Source of the DNA: Auanema rhodensis
Lineage: Eukaryota > Nematoda > Chromadorea > Rhabditida > Rhabditidae
NCBI GenBank assembly: GCA_964057225.1
Contig: OZ059898.1
Location: 16,097,267-16,161,266, forward strand
DNA length: 64,000 nt
Direction: 5' to 3'
Made by a program: the position numbers and the translations under genes. Below, one piece after another: positions 1 to 13,724 of the stretch. The notes below the pieces were generated by a model that saw nothing but the letters and a program-made list of their open reading frames with translations, had not been told where the DNA came from and did no database searches. Each line of letters opens with the position of its first letter. The first letter of the stretch is position 1.

Positions 1-1541
1 AAGTTGTCTGATAACAGGCAGAAAATGAATATGACATTTCAAAAATTATTTTCTCGATAAGGTCAATATAATTATTGTTTTATCACATAAAACGATATAA
101 AGAAAAAAATTGTATAGCTGCCGCAGTTTCTATTAGTATCTATACTTATAATGGCGGGTGGTAGTTATGAGTTGAAAATTTAAAGATTTTATTTGTTTAT
201 TAACGAGCTAATATATGTTCTTTTCTCTTTTGAATTACTTTATCTGATAGTAGAGCTGATATTTATATTGTTTGCATTATTAATTCCACTATCTTCTACT
301 TATATCATTTCCACATATACTTTTAATTTTTACTTATTATCCTTCAAATCTTTGTATTTTAATATAGATGTTTTCAAGATTATTATAGTTAACAGAACTT
401 AAAACAGATAGAAGGAAGGTATACGCTTTTATGTTCACCCATATTTCTTAAATACTCGTTTTCTTTCCATTAAGATATCTTTCAATATATCGTCTTCGAA
501 TATACTAAATAATTCCAAGACTAACTTACTATAATAATATATTACTTAAGCTCTAAAATTGTATTAAATATTTATTATATGAAACAGCTATATTAAAGTA
601 AAGGTTGAAAATATCTTTTAAAAGTATGATTAATCTGTTTCCTGATTTTCATATTTATCTAATAAGTATCAGTAGTTCAACGTGTCACTAAGTGTGTTTC
701 AGTAGTTATTCCCGTTTCTTCTTTTCTTCTTAAGTATTAAGAAGATTTTTTAGAGAAGATGATAATAGGTATTAAGATTTTTAACATTAAAAAATTTTGG
801 ACTTCCCTTTCTCTTCCCACTGTGCTGATAATATTTTCTTATCGATAATTGCTACCTGAAACTGTATCATCAGCTATAATGCTTTTCTGTTTTTATTGCT
901 CTTTTATTATTATTACGGCCTTTTGAAGAAAAATTTAAATTATTGAAGCTTTATATAATATGATAAATGTGGATGTTTCAATCAAGCAGATGTAATATTG
1001 ATAAGAATATCTGAAATAGTGTTTACGATATATAAATGTTTTAACACAGGTACAGCTTATGCTCTACTTTGTTCTTAAGATCACACAATTGATATTCGAT
1101 GTTTTTGTTATTTTTCCTCAACTCTCCTGATCGATATCTGCCCTATGATGACAAATCTCGTGCATCTGATATCATTTACTTAAAACTCATTAAATTGTTC
1201 ATTTATTCTACTTGTTTCGTAAAGAATAGTTCTTGTGAATGTTCGTCTTGTTATCAGCTGACATCTGCATATATACATGTGGTCTTTCTAGTTTTTTCAT
1301 TTTCTATTTTTTCATATTTAGCTTAATCTTTTTTCTCTTGTTTATCTAGCTATTGATATTTCCTTTGCAACTTATTTCTATTTTAACGTCATCTATCTCA
1401 TCATTAGATCTCTCTCATTCTCTGTTGTCTTAGAAAGTAACCATTGTGCTGTTTTCTCTGCCTTTTTGAACATGACATTTGATGTACTTCTTATTTTTTT
1501 CGTTCTTAAAATTATTTTTTACTCTCATTCATTATATTCAG
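1..1541. other. Non-coding AT-rich upstream region
   Basis: I see no gene here. The short open frames are low-complexity Phe/Leu/Ile runs without splice-supported continuation. The end of the stretch must hold the 5' flank of the AMP deaminase gene, whose start codon follows an intron-type acceptor (TTATATTCAG) ending at 1541. Confidence 0.6.
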
Positions 1542-4500
1542 ATGCCGGAAACTACAAACGGCGTCCTTTTCTACAATCCTGACACTAATGCTGATCATGA
1601 TCATGAGCATTCTGAGCAGCATACTCAAGCGCCAGTAGATGCCGTGGAGCAATTGAAAAACTGTTCATTAAGTAAGTGAATTAACTATAGGTTTATATAA
1701 ATAGTTATAATTTAATAATTTAAACATATTCCAATGTTTTTTTATGTTGATATTAAGTATATGTCTATTTTCCATGCCTTTCGGGCTTTTTTAGATGAAA
1801 ATATTTCAAAAAATATGAAAACTTCTAAGTCAAATACTACAATACAACCACAGGTATCAATAATAAGCTTTTTTTTGACGGTTTTCTTATCTGATTATCA
1901 GATTACAATTTTAAAAAAGGAAAAAAATCTTTTAGCTAACATTTGAAAAACCAGAAAAGTTCGATGACGAATCCCAACTATCTGTACAAAAAGGTGTTTT
2001 TTCAATGATCATCTCCAAAGTAGCCTTAAAATAGAACTATTGCCACAACAGCAAGATGATGAATTCGATAATGACATCAGGTCAGAACGAATATACAATA
2101 CTCATGATGATGACGATGAGCCGGATTTTTCCCAATTGCAAGGCAAACGTTCAAATCAACATCTCCCCCTTGATTTATCAGCTGTTTTGAGGTTGATATT
2201 GATAATAATCTCAAAACACAAGTATCCTAAATAGAGATAAGCATTTATCCGAAAATTTGCGCCAAAGTCTAATCATGATAAATAATGATCAAAAAACAGA
2301 TATTAATTCGAAATTCTCACGCAATTCCGGTTAGTTTATCATCTCGACCTCACGAGCCTCCTCCCTAGAACATCTGACTCCTCCATATGAGACATTTAGA
2401 CACAAGATCTCATGAAAAACTATCAAATCAACAGAATAGTCAGTCTACTAAAGTTTCTATTCTTCAAAAAGGTTATAATATACTCCTCATATATTATTTT
2501 TGTCTTTAGGTCAAGCTGCGATGGTTAAAAAGGGTAATTTGGGTAAGCATAATGTAACTGTTTGCATGTACTGTATTGTTGTCTTGTATTGTCAACAAAG
2601 ATAAAAAATATATATATAGAACTTATTCATATAGTTATAAGATTAGATTAAATGCTTCTATGTAGATGTAGAGCATGTTTACATTTAGAATAATTTATAC
2701 TTAAAATGATTGTTTTCAGAGTCTGTGGACAGTGAAGTTTTTGAGAGCGGACCCTTCAAACATGCCTATGCTATGGGCAACTATTCTGATCATCATGGAA
2801 CATCACCATTTGAGCTGTCAACAACTCCAATCGAAGTAAACGAGAGCCGAATGCATAGAACAATCGAAATTCAGAACAGGTATGTACAGTTTAAAATTAT
2901 ATTAGAATATATACTATATCACACGTATATGTATATATATATAGAAATGAAATATTAGCCTTTAATTCATTTATTTTAAATTTGATGATATGAATTAAGT
3001 AATCTATAGGCAAACTATACGACGACAATCATGCACGTAAGTTATTAATATATAAATATATAAAATATATTTATATATATCGTGACTGTTTTGCACCAAT
3101 TTTCTGGTTTTTGCAAAAAATATATTTTTTCAATGAAGCCAATGTGAAGAATGTTAGTTGCACATTCACTCACATTCGTTCTTTCACTTTATTCATATCC
3201 GTTTATTATATTTTCTTTTTCATTTTGTTTTTAATAAGATACCATAAAAGAAGTCTAAATGACAATTTAAATGGATAATATGATAAGAAGCGCTATCATA
3301 GGATCTACTAATAAGCTAAAGCCAGAATCATATATATATATACCTTGTTTTCCAAATTCAGCTAGCTTTTTTGGTTTGATATTACTACATTGTCTTCAAA
3401 TTTTTATACATATTCATAAGACAATGTCAAGAACTATTCTAATCTATGGACTGTAAGTTTCGATTCAATATTCAGAAGCATTTTGAGATCATTCACGCAC
3501 GCATTTTACAATACTAGTTCGAATCACATAATTGCCTCTTTTCTATCTCTCTCATCTATCTTTAGCACAATAGTATAACTCAACTCGAGACATTGAATTA
3601 TATCATATATAATCGAATTTGTTTTAATGTTCTTATGATATATTCATTAGGGCTCGATTGGAATCACAAAATGAAGGCTGCTTGTCTCCTAAAAGTGTGT
3701 CTAGCGTCGGAGCTTCCGCTGGTGCATTCATTGAGGAGATGGAGCCAAGATGCAAAAGCCCTCAGCTTGTTCAAATGCATACTTTCAGGTAAGTTATGCT
3801 TCTCGTTTAACATTTTATCAATGATATATTTTGCTTTTTAGAGATGCCGTTGATGTAAACTATCAGCGCATGGCTATAACTGGTGAAGAACTTAGTGGAG
3901 TGAGTTTCTAAATATTTTATTCTTATTTTGTACAGTTTTAATGTTACTATTTAAATATTTTCTCTGCTTTGCACCATTACTATATTAAAAATGCGATCTG
4001 ATAAGAAAAATGTAAAAATTGAATCTTCTTTTAACATATTATTATAGCCTAAGCCCAATTTTGAGCTTGAAAAGACTGTAACACCGGAAGTTTTGTATAA
4101 TAACAATATATTTATATCATTAGTATTATTATATTTTTTTGTGAATTTTTCAGGTACCTTTGGAAGATTTACGTGAAGCTGCTCATCAGCTTATTGATGC
4201 TATGAGTCTTCGTTGTGAATATATGGATTTAATAGGAAATCAGTTTCCAACTACAACTAAATGCTTTCTAACTGGAGTGTATCCAAACGGATTACCCAAA
4301 TACAGAAAGAAGAATACACTGAGCAGTAAGCTTGAATTTATTTTTTTCTTTACCCTTAGTTTACTTTTATTATTATATTTTTTGGATATCTCTAACCACA
4401 TATATATTTATCATTATTTGGTATTTAGTTATTATAATATGTTTTTTATAAATTTATACATAAGCTAGAAGCTGATATATACCTTTCATATTTGGACTTG

Positions 4501-7500
4501 TGACTATCGACAAATGGTTCCTTACTTTCTACAGATAATGAATTGTGTAGGTTATCTATTACCCTGTCAATCTTCTTCATGCAAATATTATAACTATCTC
4601 TGTCAGCTTCTTAAACTATCTTCTTCAATATGGCGATTTATATTTATAATTAACGATTATACATAATCTTTTATTTTTATATATCGTCTTTAATATTGTG
4701 GATGTTAATCATTAAAAAACAGATTTCATGCACAGTATATCACTTACCATATATACACATGCTTCTTACATTATATCTTTGGTTGATTAGTATTAAATCA
4801 ACAGATCTAGATATTCTTCTTTCACTAGATTCATTTATATATTCATGATTTAAATCCATAATATAAGTAAACGAACAATTATCAGATTGTATTGCCCCTG
4901 ATGTTTTAAGTCAATTTCTTGTAAATTATATAAAATTATTATCGATTTAGACAAACAAATGAGAAGGGATTGGTCTGATATTAGCCTCGGTAATCCTTTC
5001 TCTGAGCGATCTGCTGTGTCTATAACATTAATTTGCTCCCTTCTTACTCATCCAACCGTTTTCTTACATTTTTTTAATTCTAACGAGCTTTTATTTTTTT
5101 TCACTTAAAACATACTTTTGAAACTAAATTTTTATTCGATTTGCTCTTAATCTGCTGCTCACATCTATAGTTACTACATAAACCCTATAACATGTGAGAA
5201 ACCCTTTGTAGTTTATTATTCTTATTAATGTTGTTTGATATACATAATCGTTAAATGTATTGAAACAAACTGCATGCTACTATTTCACATATCAGCGTTG
5301 ATTTTTAATTTTTTTTTAATTTACACACTCACAACAGTGTTAGTTATTTCAGTGAAGATTACTTCTTGCGTTTTTTTGTTCTGAGAAAAAAAAGTATAAG
5401 TATCATTTTGTAATTTTCTCTTATCACTGGCACAGTTTGCAGATTAATATTATAAATTATATTCTATATTTATGTTTTATAATTGTTAAAAGTTTAGGCG
5501 CTAACACCTCGTTCAATCCACCAAAGGCACCAGATGATCATTGGGGACTTCTTGATGAACTTCCGAAATTTGAAAAAACTTATACGTTGCGGCGCAACTT
5601 AGGAGTTGTATGTTAATTAGATAGATAGAAACTGTTATGATTATTTCTTTAGATTGAGATTTGTGATGAAACTGGAAAAATTGCTGACCAATTTGCTAGA
5701 TACTACATCACTAAAGAGAAATTTTTGACTGATAGTGAACGTTTAACACAGATGATTGTTGATGGACCATTGTAATTATTAATTTTGATTTATATGTTTA
5801 CATTTTAATTTTACAGAAAATCTTTCTGTTACCGACGTTTGTCTTATCTGCAGAACAAGTTCCAGCTTCATGTGTTATTAAATGAATTGCGAGAACTTCA
5901 TGAACAGAAAAAGATTTCTCATCGTGATTTCTATAATATTAGAAAAGTTGATACACATATTCATGCTGCCTCATCTATGAATCAGAAGCATCTTCTTCGT
6001 TTTATCAAGAAGAAGATAAAGAAGGAGGCTGACACTGTTGTTTTAGAGAAGGTACATATCTGACCATAATTAGTATAATATAAAAATATCTTTTTCTAGG
6101 ATAATAAGGCAATTACAATGCGTGAAGTATTTAAAGCAATTGGAATTAATGCTTATGATCTGTCTGTTGATATGCTTGATGTTCATGCTGACCGTAATAC
6201 ATTCCATCGTTTTGACAAGTTCAATACCAAGTTAGAACATTTAACTAAATAGATGCATTGCGAGTCTCTTATAGATACAATCCTGTTGGAGAGTCAACTT
6301 TACGCGAAATTTTCATCAAGACCGATAATTATGTCAAGGGAAAATATTTCGCTGAGGTCCTAAATGAAGTTCTTTCGGATTTGGAAGAATCAAAATATCA
6401 GCAAGCAGAACCACGCTTGAGTATATACGGACGGAGCAAGGTTTAATACCCGCTACATATCCATTATAAATTGAGAACGATTGTAGGACGAATGGGATAA
6501 ATTAGCTGCCTGGGCTATCAACAACGATGTTTGGAGCCCTAACGTTAGATGGTTAATCCAAATTCCACGATTATAGTACGTTTTCTTTTCGATTTTTAAA
6601 ATTTGCAAAAAAAATACTTAAAAAGGTCTCAGAAATGTAAGTTACAATCAAATTGCGCTCAGAAACGAGGAATTACTAAGAACATCATAGACCTTAGTTG
6701 CGTTTAGCTATTCCATTCACTCCTCTTGACCTTGTGCCGTATCTATTACGCGTTTAGATATGAACAAACAATGGTACTAAACTATATTGATAATTATTCT
6801 TTTTCAGTGATGTATATAAATCTAAAAACATGGTTAAAAACTTTGATGAAATTTTGGATAACATCTTTACTCCTCTGTTTGAGGTGGGAATATATTATTA
6901 TATTTATAACTATATATATATATATATATATGATATAGGTAACTAACGATCCATCCTCTCATCCTGACTTATATCGTTTCCTTCAACAAGTATCAGGAAT
7001 AGATTCTGTAGATGATGAATCCAAGCATGAATTTGTTAATGTAAGAGTTATATAAGTTTGAAGCTTATTTTAACTTTATTCATTTAGTTTGATCGATCTA
7101 CTCCATCGCCTGACGAATATAAAGATTCTGAGAATCCTCCATATAATTACTATTTGTTCTATATGTATGCCAATATATGTGCTCTTAATGCTTTCAGACG
7201 GTAAATTGACCAAAATCATGAAGCTTATCACCTACGTATTTTCAGTGAACGAGGAATGGCAACGTTCTCTCTTCGACCACATTGTGGGGAAGCGGGGCAT
7301 GTGAATCATTTGTTGACAGGATATTTAACAAGTGAAAGCATTGCTCACGGTATTCTTTTAAGAAAAGTAAGAAATAAAATTTAATAAAAAATTACAAAAC
7401 ATGTTTTTCAAGGTACCAGTGCTGCAATACCTATTCTACCTTACTCAAACGGGTATCGCTATGTCTCCATTATCAAATAACTCATTATTCATTAGTTATC

Positions 7501-8046
7501 AACGTAATCCACTTCCTGAATATTTACAAAAGGTATATCTGTAAAAAATTCTTTTTAATCAATATTTTTTGTAATTTTAGGGTCTGAATGTATCATTGTC
7601 AACTGATGATCCACTTCAATTCCATTATACTAAGGAAGCTCTTATGGAGGAATATTCTATTGCTGCACAAGTATGGAAACTCAGTTCTTGTGATATGTGC
7701 GAATTAGCTAGAAATAGTGTTCTACAAAGTGGTTTTGAAGATAAGGTATTATAGTATATTTTATATTTCATATACATATATATCATTCTTATATTTCAGG
7801 TGAAAGTTCATTGGCTAGGACCTAACTACAAGGAAGAAGGTGTAATGGGAAATGATATAAATCGCACAAATGTTCCAGATATCAGGTAAGTTATATACTT
7901 GAAAATATTTTTTTGTTTTAAACAAGTACACAGCTGTTAAACGCTAATTATTTTCCAGAGTTTCTTTCCGTCATGAAGCTCTTGTTGACGAGCTTTGCAA
8001 CTTATTCAGAGTTCAGGATCTCAACATTCCTAGCACTGACGAATAG
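1542..8046 (+). CDS. ampd-1: AMP deaminase (AMP to IMP), 26 exons, about 959 aa
   Basis: Cytosolic purine-cycle enzyme that deaminates AMP to IMP and ammonia. Exons deduced: 1542-1671, 1795-1853, 1936-1993, 2035-2191, 2235-2329, 2400-2471, 2510-2542, 2720-2879, 3010-3036, 3651-3788, 3842-3899, 4154-4325, 5498-5607, 5653-5771, 5817-6051, 6100-6230, 6275-6440, 6487-6575, 6808-6883, 6939-7040, 7088-7200, 7246-7366, 7413-7532, 7581-7745, 7800-7885, 7959-8046. All phases agree and total 2,880 nt. The acidic, low-complexity N-terminal third (exons 1-8) is unlike the catalytic part, as is usual in this family. Catalytic signatures are [16 protein letters not shown] (metal ligands HxH) at the start of the deaminase domain, [13 protein letters not shown] in exon 23, and [21 protein letters not shown] in exon 25. 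The C-terminus is conserved. The start was chosen because ATG abuts a TTCAG acceptor. The small N-terminal exons are the least certain part. Confidence 0.95.
4048..4089 (+). other. Candidate 14-codon micro-exon inside AMP deaminase intron
   Basis: Between exons 3842-3899 and 4154-4325, a TTATAG acceptor is followed by 42 nt of open frame, phase 0 on both sides, encoding [14 protein letters not shown]. The only available donor is GTTTTG, which is weak. Skipping it joins the codons so that the protein reads ELSGVPLEDL, as in other AMP deaminases. It may be an optional exon or chance. Confidence 0.3.
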
Positions 8047-8719
8047 AATTTTTTTTATCTTCTGTTGTTGTAAAGAATAGCATATTTCTTAATTATGAAT
8101 TATATTAAATTCATATTTTTGTTAGCAGAATCATTCCGAAATTCAATTTTGCTTTCTTTACAACAGCCTCTATAGAAAATGTATATGTACGTAAAAGGGT
8201 CTGAGATGATAAAAGATTTTCTGAAAAAAAAAAGAAATTCGAATCGAATTAAACTTTTACATTAAAGTAGATTTTTTTAATATTATAGCTAGTTAATTCT
8301 GTTTAATTTACTCTTTTATTTGCTTTACCATTCGTGATTGTAAAATTTCATCTGATTTTTTTGAAAACGAGGTGATTCTTAAAGAATAACATTGATTTTT
8401 ATAAAAAGTATCGTCATTGTGGATCATTTAACTGTTGAGACTAGTTTATGATAAAATTTTATATTTAATAAAATTATTATAACATGAAGAATGACAATTA
8501 TTAAAAAAAGAAATAAAAGTAAATGAAAAATATTCCAAACCCGTAGTTATCATGTATGAAATGAGACAACGGGTTACTAAAAATACATAATAATCATATT
8601 ACTAATAAAATAAATATGACAGAGGTATGATAGTTATTATATATTGATTATTATAAATATTATTCCAATACATTCTAAATATTCAATTAAAACTAGTTAA
8701 TGTTTCGATTCTATACTAT
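8047..8719. other. Convergent intergenic region between AMP deaminase and the lactamase-like gene
   Basis: AT-rich 3' flanks of two convergent genes. A plus-strand AATAAA lies at 8467-8472, about 420 nt past the AMP deaminase stop. No coding potential was seen. Confidence 0.6.
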
Positions 8720-11700
8720 TTATCCTTGGAATAAATCGGCATCATCATTCCACCAATCACAATTATTTCCTACATGATGAAGCACATATCCCAATTCGTG
8801 AAAGAAATCTCTTTCTGAATACTCCTGAACATATACAATATTATTTTTTAAATTATAAGATGTATAGTTAATTGATTACCTTGTTAACAGTAACAGCCAT
8901 AGATAATCCATTATCTAAACGTACAAGCATAGCTGCGCTTCCTGGCATTCTACCGTCATGTTGCCAACCGTTGAATCCCATAATATTCAATGACCATCCA
9001 AGACCTGAATATTTATTAATTATATAATTATAAGTGAAAATAGCTTAACCATATGTATCGTTAGAAGCAACTGATGGTATTGCCCATTGATGAACAGCAT
9101 TTTCGCTCAAAATATCATGACGTAATGGGAATCCATCAACTCTTGTCTAAATATACATATATACCAAAATGTTTTTTTTCTTAAAGTGAATTACCATGAA
9201 CATCAGCAATTGAATAGGGCTTGCAATCCATCCTCCCCATGGTCCAATACGATCGGGTGGTAACATCTCATATGGGTTGAAGCCAATACCGTTTCCACTC
9301 ATATAATATAGTACTTCTCGTCTAAAACAGCAAGAGTTTTCAAAGAAATATTCAAATTTTGATAGTTATATTATTTCATATAATATATAATAAATATAAA
9401 AAAATTAATTAATTATAAATATTTTTTTAGTTAATCTTACGGTGATCTATCAGTTATTGTTGGCCTTGCTACTTGAATATCAAATACACCAGAAGGATTA
9501 AAAATATTTTTCTTTACAAAATTTTCATAGCTCATTTCAGAAAAATGTTCAATTATGAAACCTAAAATTAATTAAAGTTATTTTTTTATTTTTATTTTTT
9601 AATACCTAGTACTTGATATCCAAAGTTAGAATATATCCACATAGTTCCTGGCTTATGTTCCAAAGGAATATTTTCTAATACAAATTGAATTAACTCTTTT
9701 GTGGACATTTGAGGTTGTATCCAAGCTGCATCTGAAGCTAGATTGTCCCATCCACCGGCAGAATGTTCAAGAAGATTTCTAACAGTTACATCTGTGACAT
9801 ACCGTTTATACGTTCTAATATTTGGAAACTCGGGACCTATAACAGCTGTTAGTTAGATTTTCATAGATATGATGTATACCTAGAATGCCAGTTCTTCCCC
9901 AAACTTTATCTTCTAATGTGAAGAATCCTCTATCAATTAACATCATGATACTTGAAGCAGTAACAGGCTTGGAAACCGAACCAACTCTGAAATACTATGT
10001 ATTATATATCATGATCAAATATTTAAATAAACCTGAATTGATGATTAGGAGTAACAGGCTCTTCTTCACGCACATCAGAATATCCAAATCCAGCAGCAAA
10101 CTTAAGCTTTTCTTTCTTTGATATAGCAATAGAAAGTCCAGGAATATTCAAATCTTTCATAAAATGTTCAACTCTACGAACCAAAAAGTCCATTTGATTC
10201 TCTTTTAGAAGTTCAGGAGCTCCTTTTAAATATCTAACTGGTATCTGTCTAAATCAATAAATATATGTTTCATTGTTTTAAATATTTAAACTTTACTTTT
10301 CATCCCAAATAGGTGGTGGATTAGGATATCTATTTGTATTTAAATCACTCCATAAAACCACATATTGTAATTGTCCAAAGGAATCCATATAATGTGAAAT
10401 TTGTCTTGGAAGTATTCGAGAATCTCTCGCATAATTTCTGAAAAAATGTAAATATATATTTATAATGAAAATTAAAAATAAGAATAAGTATTACCTATAC
10501 ATTACTTGAAGATCTGGTCCTCGTGAAATCTGGCTCTTGTGTCCGGGCCGATTTTCCCAAATTCCGGTACATAGCACCTAAAATGATGTCAATGTTTTCT
10601 CATTTGTTTTGATGAATTTTTCGTATTTAATCCGGAAATGAGATTGTTTCCTCAATAATTACGATGTGTCTGGGCATTTCAGTTGTCTCATGTCGAACAA
10701 ATGAAAACCGCTTTTGCAATTTCATCGGTGACAGTCCTATTCATTGACATATTTCCGGTTGTTGAATGCTCAACTTCTAATCGTTCAGCGATATATTGCT
10801 CTTTCATTCATTCCCAGTCTTTCCACATGTTCTCTCTCTCAATCTCTTTTGACTCTTCCAGCAGTCCTTGCTTTTCCTCCGTTTAATTCTCTTCATCTCT
10901 TTTTGTATTTCGATGATGAAGAAATTTTCAATTTCTATTTCAGTCGCCACAATCTATCTAACAGTGCCTGTGTAGATACATAGATATGTATGTATGTGTG
11001 TTAAAAGGATTGATTGGTTTTGACCAATTCTGTATTTGCCTTCAACATGATACATAAAACGGACAAGCTTTAACTAGACCTTCTGTGGTGACAGCTCTTC
11101 ACCAAAAATGGATGATCAATGGTACTCACACTGTTATATGAACACTCATGTTTCTAAAGAGATTCCTTGAAAAACTTTTAGATCTAGTGCAACAACTCAT
11201 TCAATATCATTAGTTAAAGATGATATTACTCACTTGTCTACGATTGCTAAAAACTCTAAACGAAGTTGCGACATAGCCACGTTGAGATAATAGCTTATCC
11301 TTTTGCATACAAGCCTCAAATGATAGTCCATAGTGAGCTTCATACTGAGTTTTCGTGCTTACAGTCGGTTTCTGCCAGACTCCAATGTATCTGTAAAACA
11401 ACAATGAATATCACCAAACTTCAACCATGTTATCCTACTTTCCTTTCGCACCCTCAGCCCATCCACAGAGATATGTTAGTCGATATCCATTTTTTTCGAA
11501 GTACTGTCGTTGAGTCTCTGAATGTGGTGCACCAGGAAACCAAATCTAAAATTGAATATTATGTAATTTGGTTTTAGATGAATGTAATACTTGAGTTTCT
11601 GATCCTGGAACTTTTTCCCAATATGTTGTATATGTTACAGTACCAGGAGTCTCTTCTTGTCCACAAACTTGAGTCAATGCTAAGTCTCTCATCTCATTGT

Positions 11701-12537
11701 CCCTAAATAATCGCTTTAGAGAAACTTTTCTTTTTTTTTTGAATAAAAAAGTTGTTTACCTAACAGCTTTGATCAGGTCATCGTAGGACATGGGGCCAGG
11801 TTTGATAAAAACTGGTCCAGTATACTTATGCATGATCGCATAATAGTTAACTCCTTAAAGTTTAAATTAAATTAAGTTAAAATGGAAAATGAAGTAATTC
11901 AATGTTGTACCTCCATTAGCCATGTAATAACCCATTGATACTAAACGTCCTCCATAATTCAAGGAAATTGCAAGTACATTATCTACTAAACTTTCATTCC
12001 CTTCAAAATATTAAACGTCTTTAAATTTCTTTAATATTCTGAAAATTTACCAGCTGTTAATACCCAATCTTGTTCATTAGGTTGGGGTGGATGAACAACC
12101 TGAAGGACGTTATGTCATAAAACATTATCAAATATAACAAATTACTTGTAGATTATTTCGATTTGAAGATGAAAATCCACCTTGTATTGGGTCTAGAGAT
12201 GCTCCTGAATAATATCAAATCTTAACTATAATTATTTTAATTTTAAACCTTGTGGAGCATCACTATATTGTCCTAATGGTGTTTGCAATTGGTTTCGACT
12301 ACTGTTTAAACTATCAAGTACACGTTGAGGGGCAGTATAAGGATAACTATATAATAATAATAATAATAATAATTAATATTATAGATAAATATAATTATTT
12401 CAATAATAATTAACTTACGCATGTATTGCAGGGCTACGAAGATAATGTTGTGTTACAACATTCAAATAATTATATTCAGCTTTGATATAAGCAACACATA
12501 AACAAAAAATTAGTATGACTGTCGGCGATTTGGCCAT
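8720..12537 (-). CDS. lact: Secreted serine beta-lactamase-like protein (LACT family) with N-terminal repeat domain
   Basis: Multi-exon gene read on the minus strand (roughly 17 exons; one intron, 10.6-11.2 kb, is about 650 nt). The N-terminus MAKSPTVILIFCLCVAYIKA is a clear signal peptide. The C-terminal half carries the serine beta-lactamase/class C PBP fold motifs: SxxK as GSVSKP near 9975, YxN as IYSNFGYQVLG near 9640, and HxG as QHDGRMPG near 8970. The N-terminal half contains repeated W/G/F segments (YIGVWQKP, LSFEACMQ, YVATSFRVF, GIWENRPG). These resemble the tandem-repeat domain that precedes the lactamase domain in fungal polyglycine hydrolases and nematode LACT proteins; that assignment is from memory. 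In animals such proteins are usually peptidases or esterases, not antibiotic-resistance enzymes, and the substrate is unknown. The C-terminus ends WWNDDADLFQG. Confidence 0.85.
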
Positions 12538-13724
12538 TACCTCTAAAATAAAATAAATAAATAATAAATATTAAATGTATAAATATATAATAATAAATAA
12601 TAACAACAACAACTTTGTGTTGGTTGACATGGACTACATGAAAGTTACGATTTCAACTAGTATTGCTGTCTATTGACTTTTGGCTAACGAACAAAAGACT
12701 TCTTAGAACTATTGGAATCATATTGAAAGATGAGTTGACTATTGTACTAAAAAAGTCAAAGAAGAGAGCAAGTATTAGCTGGCTTCACAGCTTCTTGTCA
12801 AGCCGTCATTTGAAAATATTTTAAAGACTGAGAAACGGCGGACATATATCCAGCTTTTGACCACACCTACGACTGAAACACTCAATAAACAAACATGCCG
12901 TAAGCCTTCTTCTCTCTTTTTGTCAACATCTATCTATGAATTCAATGCCTTCACTTGAAAAGTGGAAGTTAATCGGAAGGAAAAATGATTGGTCATCGAA
13001 AAATATATTTGAAAAAGAAAAATTTAATATTGAAAAATCAAAAACAGAACAGAATATATCATTGAATTTTTTGGAAAATCAAGAATAACATTAGTCAAAC
13101 ATTACATTTGTAAAAAAAAAAAGATTTGAAATCGGTCACGATCGCTTAAACTTCAGCTTCACAGACTCATTTGAAAAGAATGTAAAATCGGAGAAGCATC
13201 GTCAACGTTAAGAAGGTGACCTAATAGGCCAAAAACGAGACAGAAGAGAGATGAAGAGAAGAAAAGAAAAAAAAGTTTCAGTTTGAATTCCCATTAAGTC
13301 ATTGTGAAATCAAAAATATATTTATTTACTAAATAATATTTTACATTTTTTCTTAAAACAATTAAACATATTTAGTATATTTAAGAAAGAACAAAGTTTA
13401 TTTCTTATTTTTATTTTATTTGTTTAAATATGTTTATTATATTTTTAAAAAATCGTTTATTCTTTATACTTTATAATATTTCTTCGTATCTTGTTCCATA
13501 TGAAAGAAACGAAGAAGTAAGTATACGCCTCTCACTCTTCCGGAATAAGGTTCTCCCTACCCTTCAAATTCGTTGCCAAGGCCGAGACGACTAGGCTCAA
13601 GCCAGCTTCTACTAAGTCTCACCATACGTACTATGTACATCCAGCTAATTCCTAAACCTACTCTCTGACCTAATAGTTGTCGTTTCTTTGCAATTGTTTT
13701 CCTACAATCAATTCATCTAGATCA
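12538..13724. promoter_or_regulatory. Divergent intergenic region (lactamase-like gene / UPF0605-like gene)
   Basis: About 1.2 kb between two divergently transcribed genes, so it should hold both promoters. The lactamase side starts with AAT-rich repeats (about 12545-12600). The last 200 bases before 13725 are less AT-rich and end in an ATTCATCTAG acceptor at 13711-13720. No gene was seen. Confidence 0.5.

Noticed and set aside
3510-3530. tRNA B-box-like GTTCGAATC
   Set aside because: There is no A box or cloverleaf at the right distance.
10683-10983. Open frames on the plus strand inside the lactamase-like gene
   Set aside because: They fall in the 650-nt intron of the minus-strand gene and resemble no protein.
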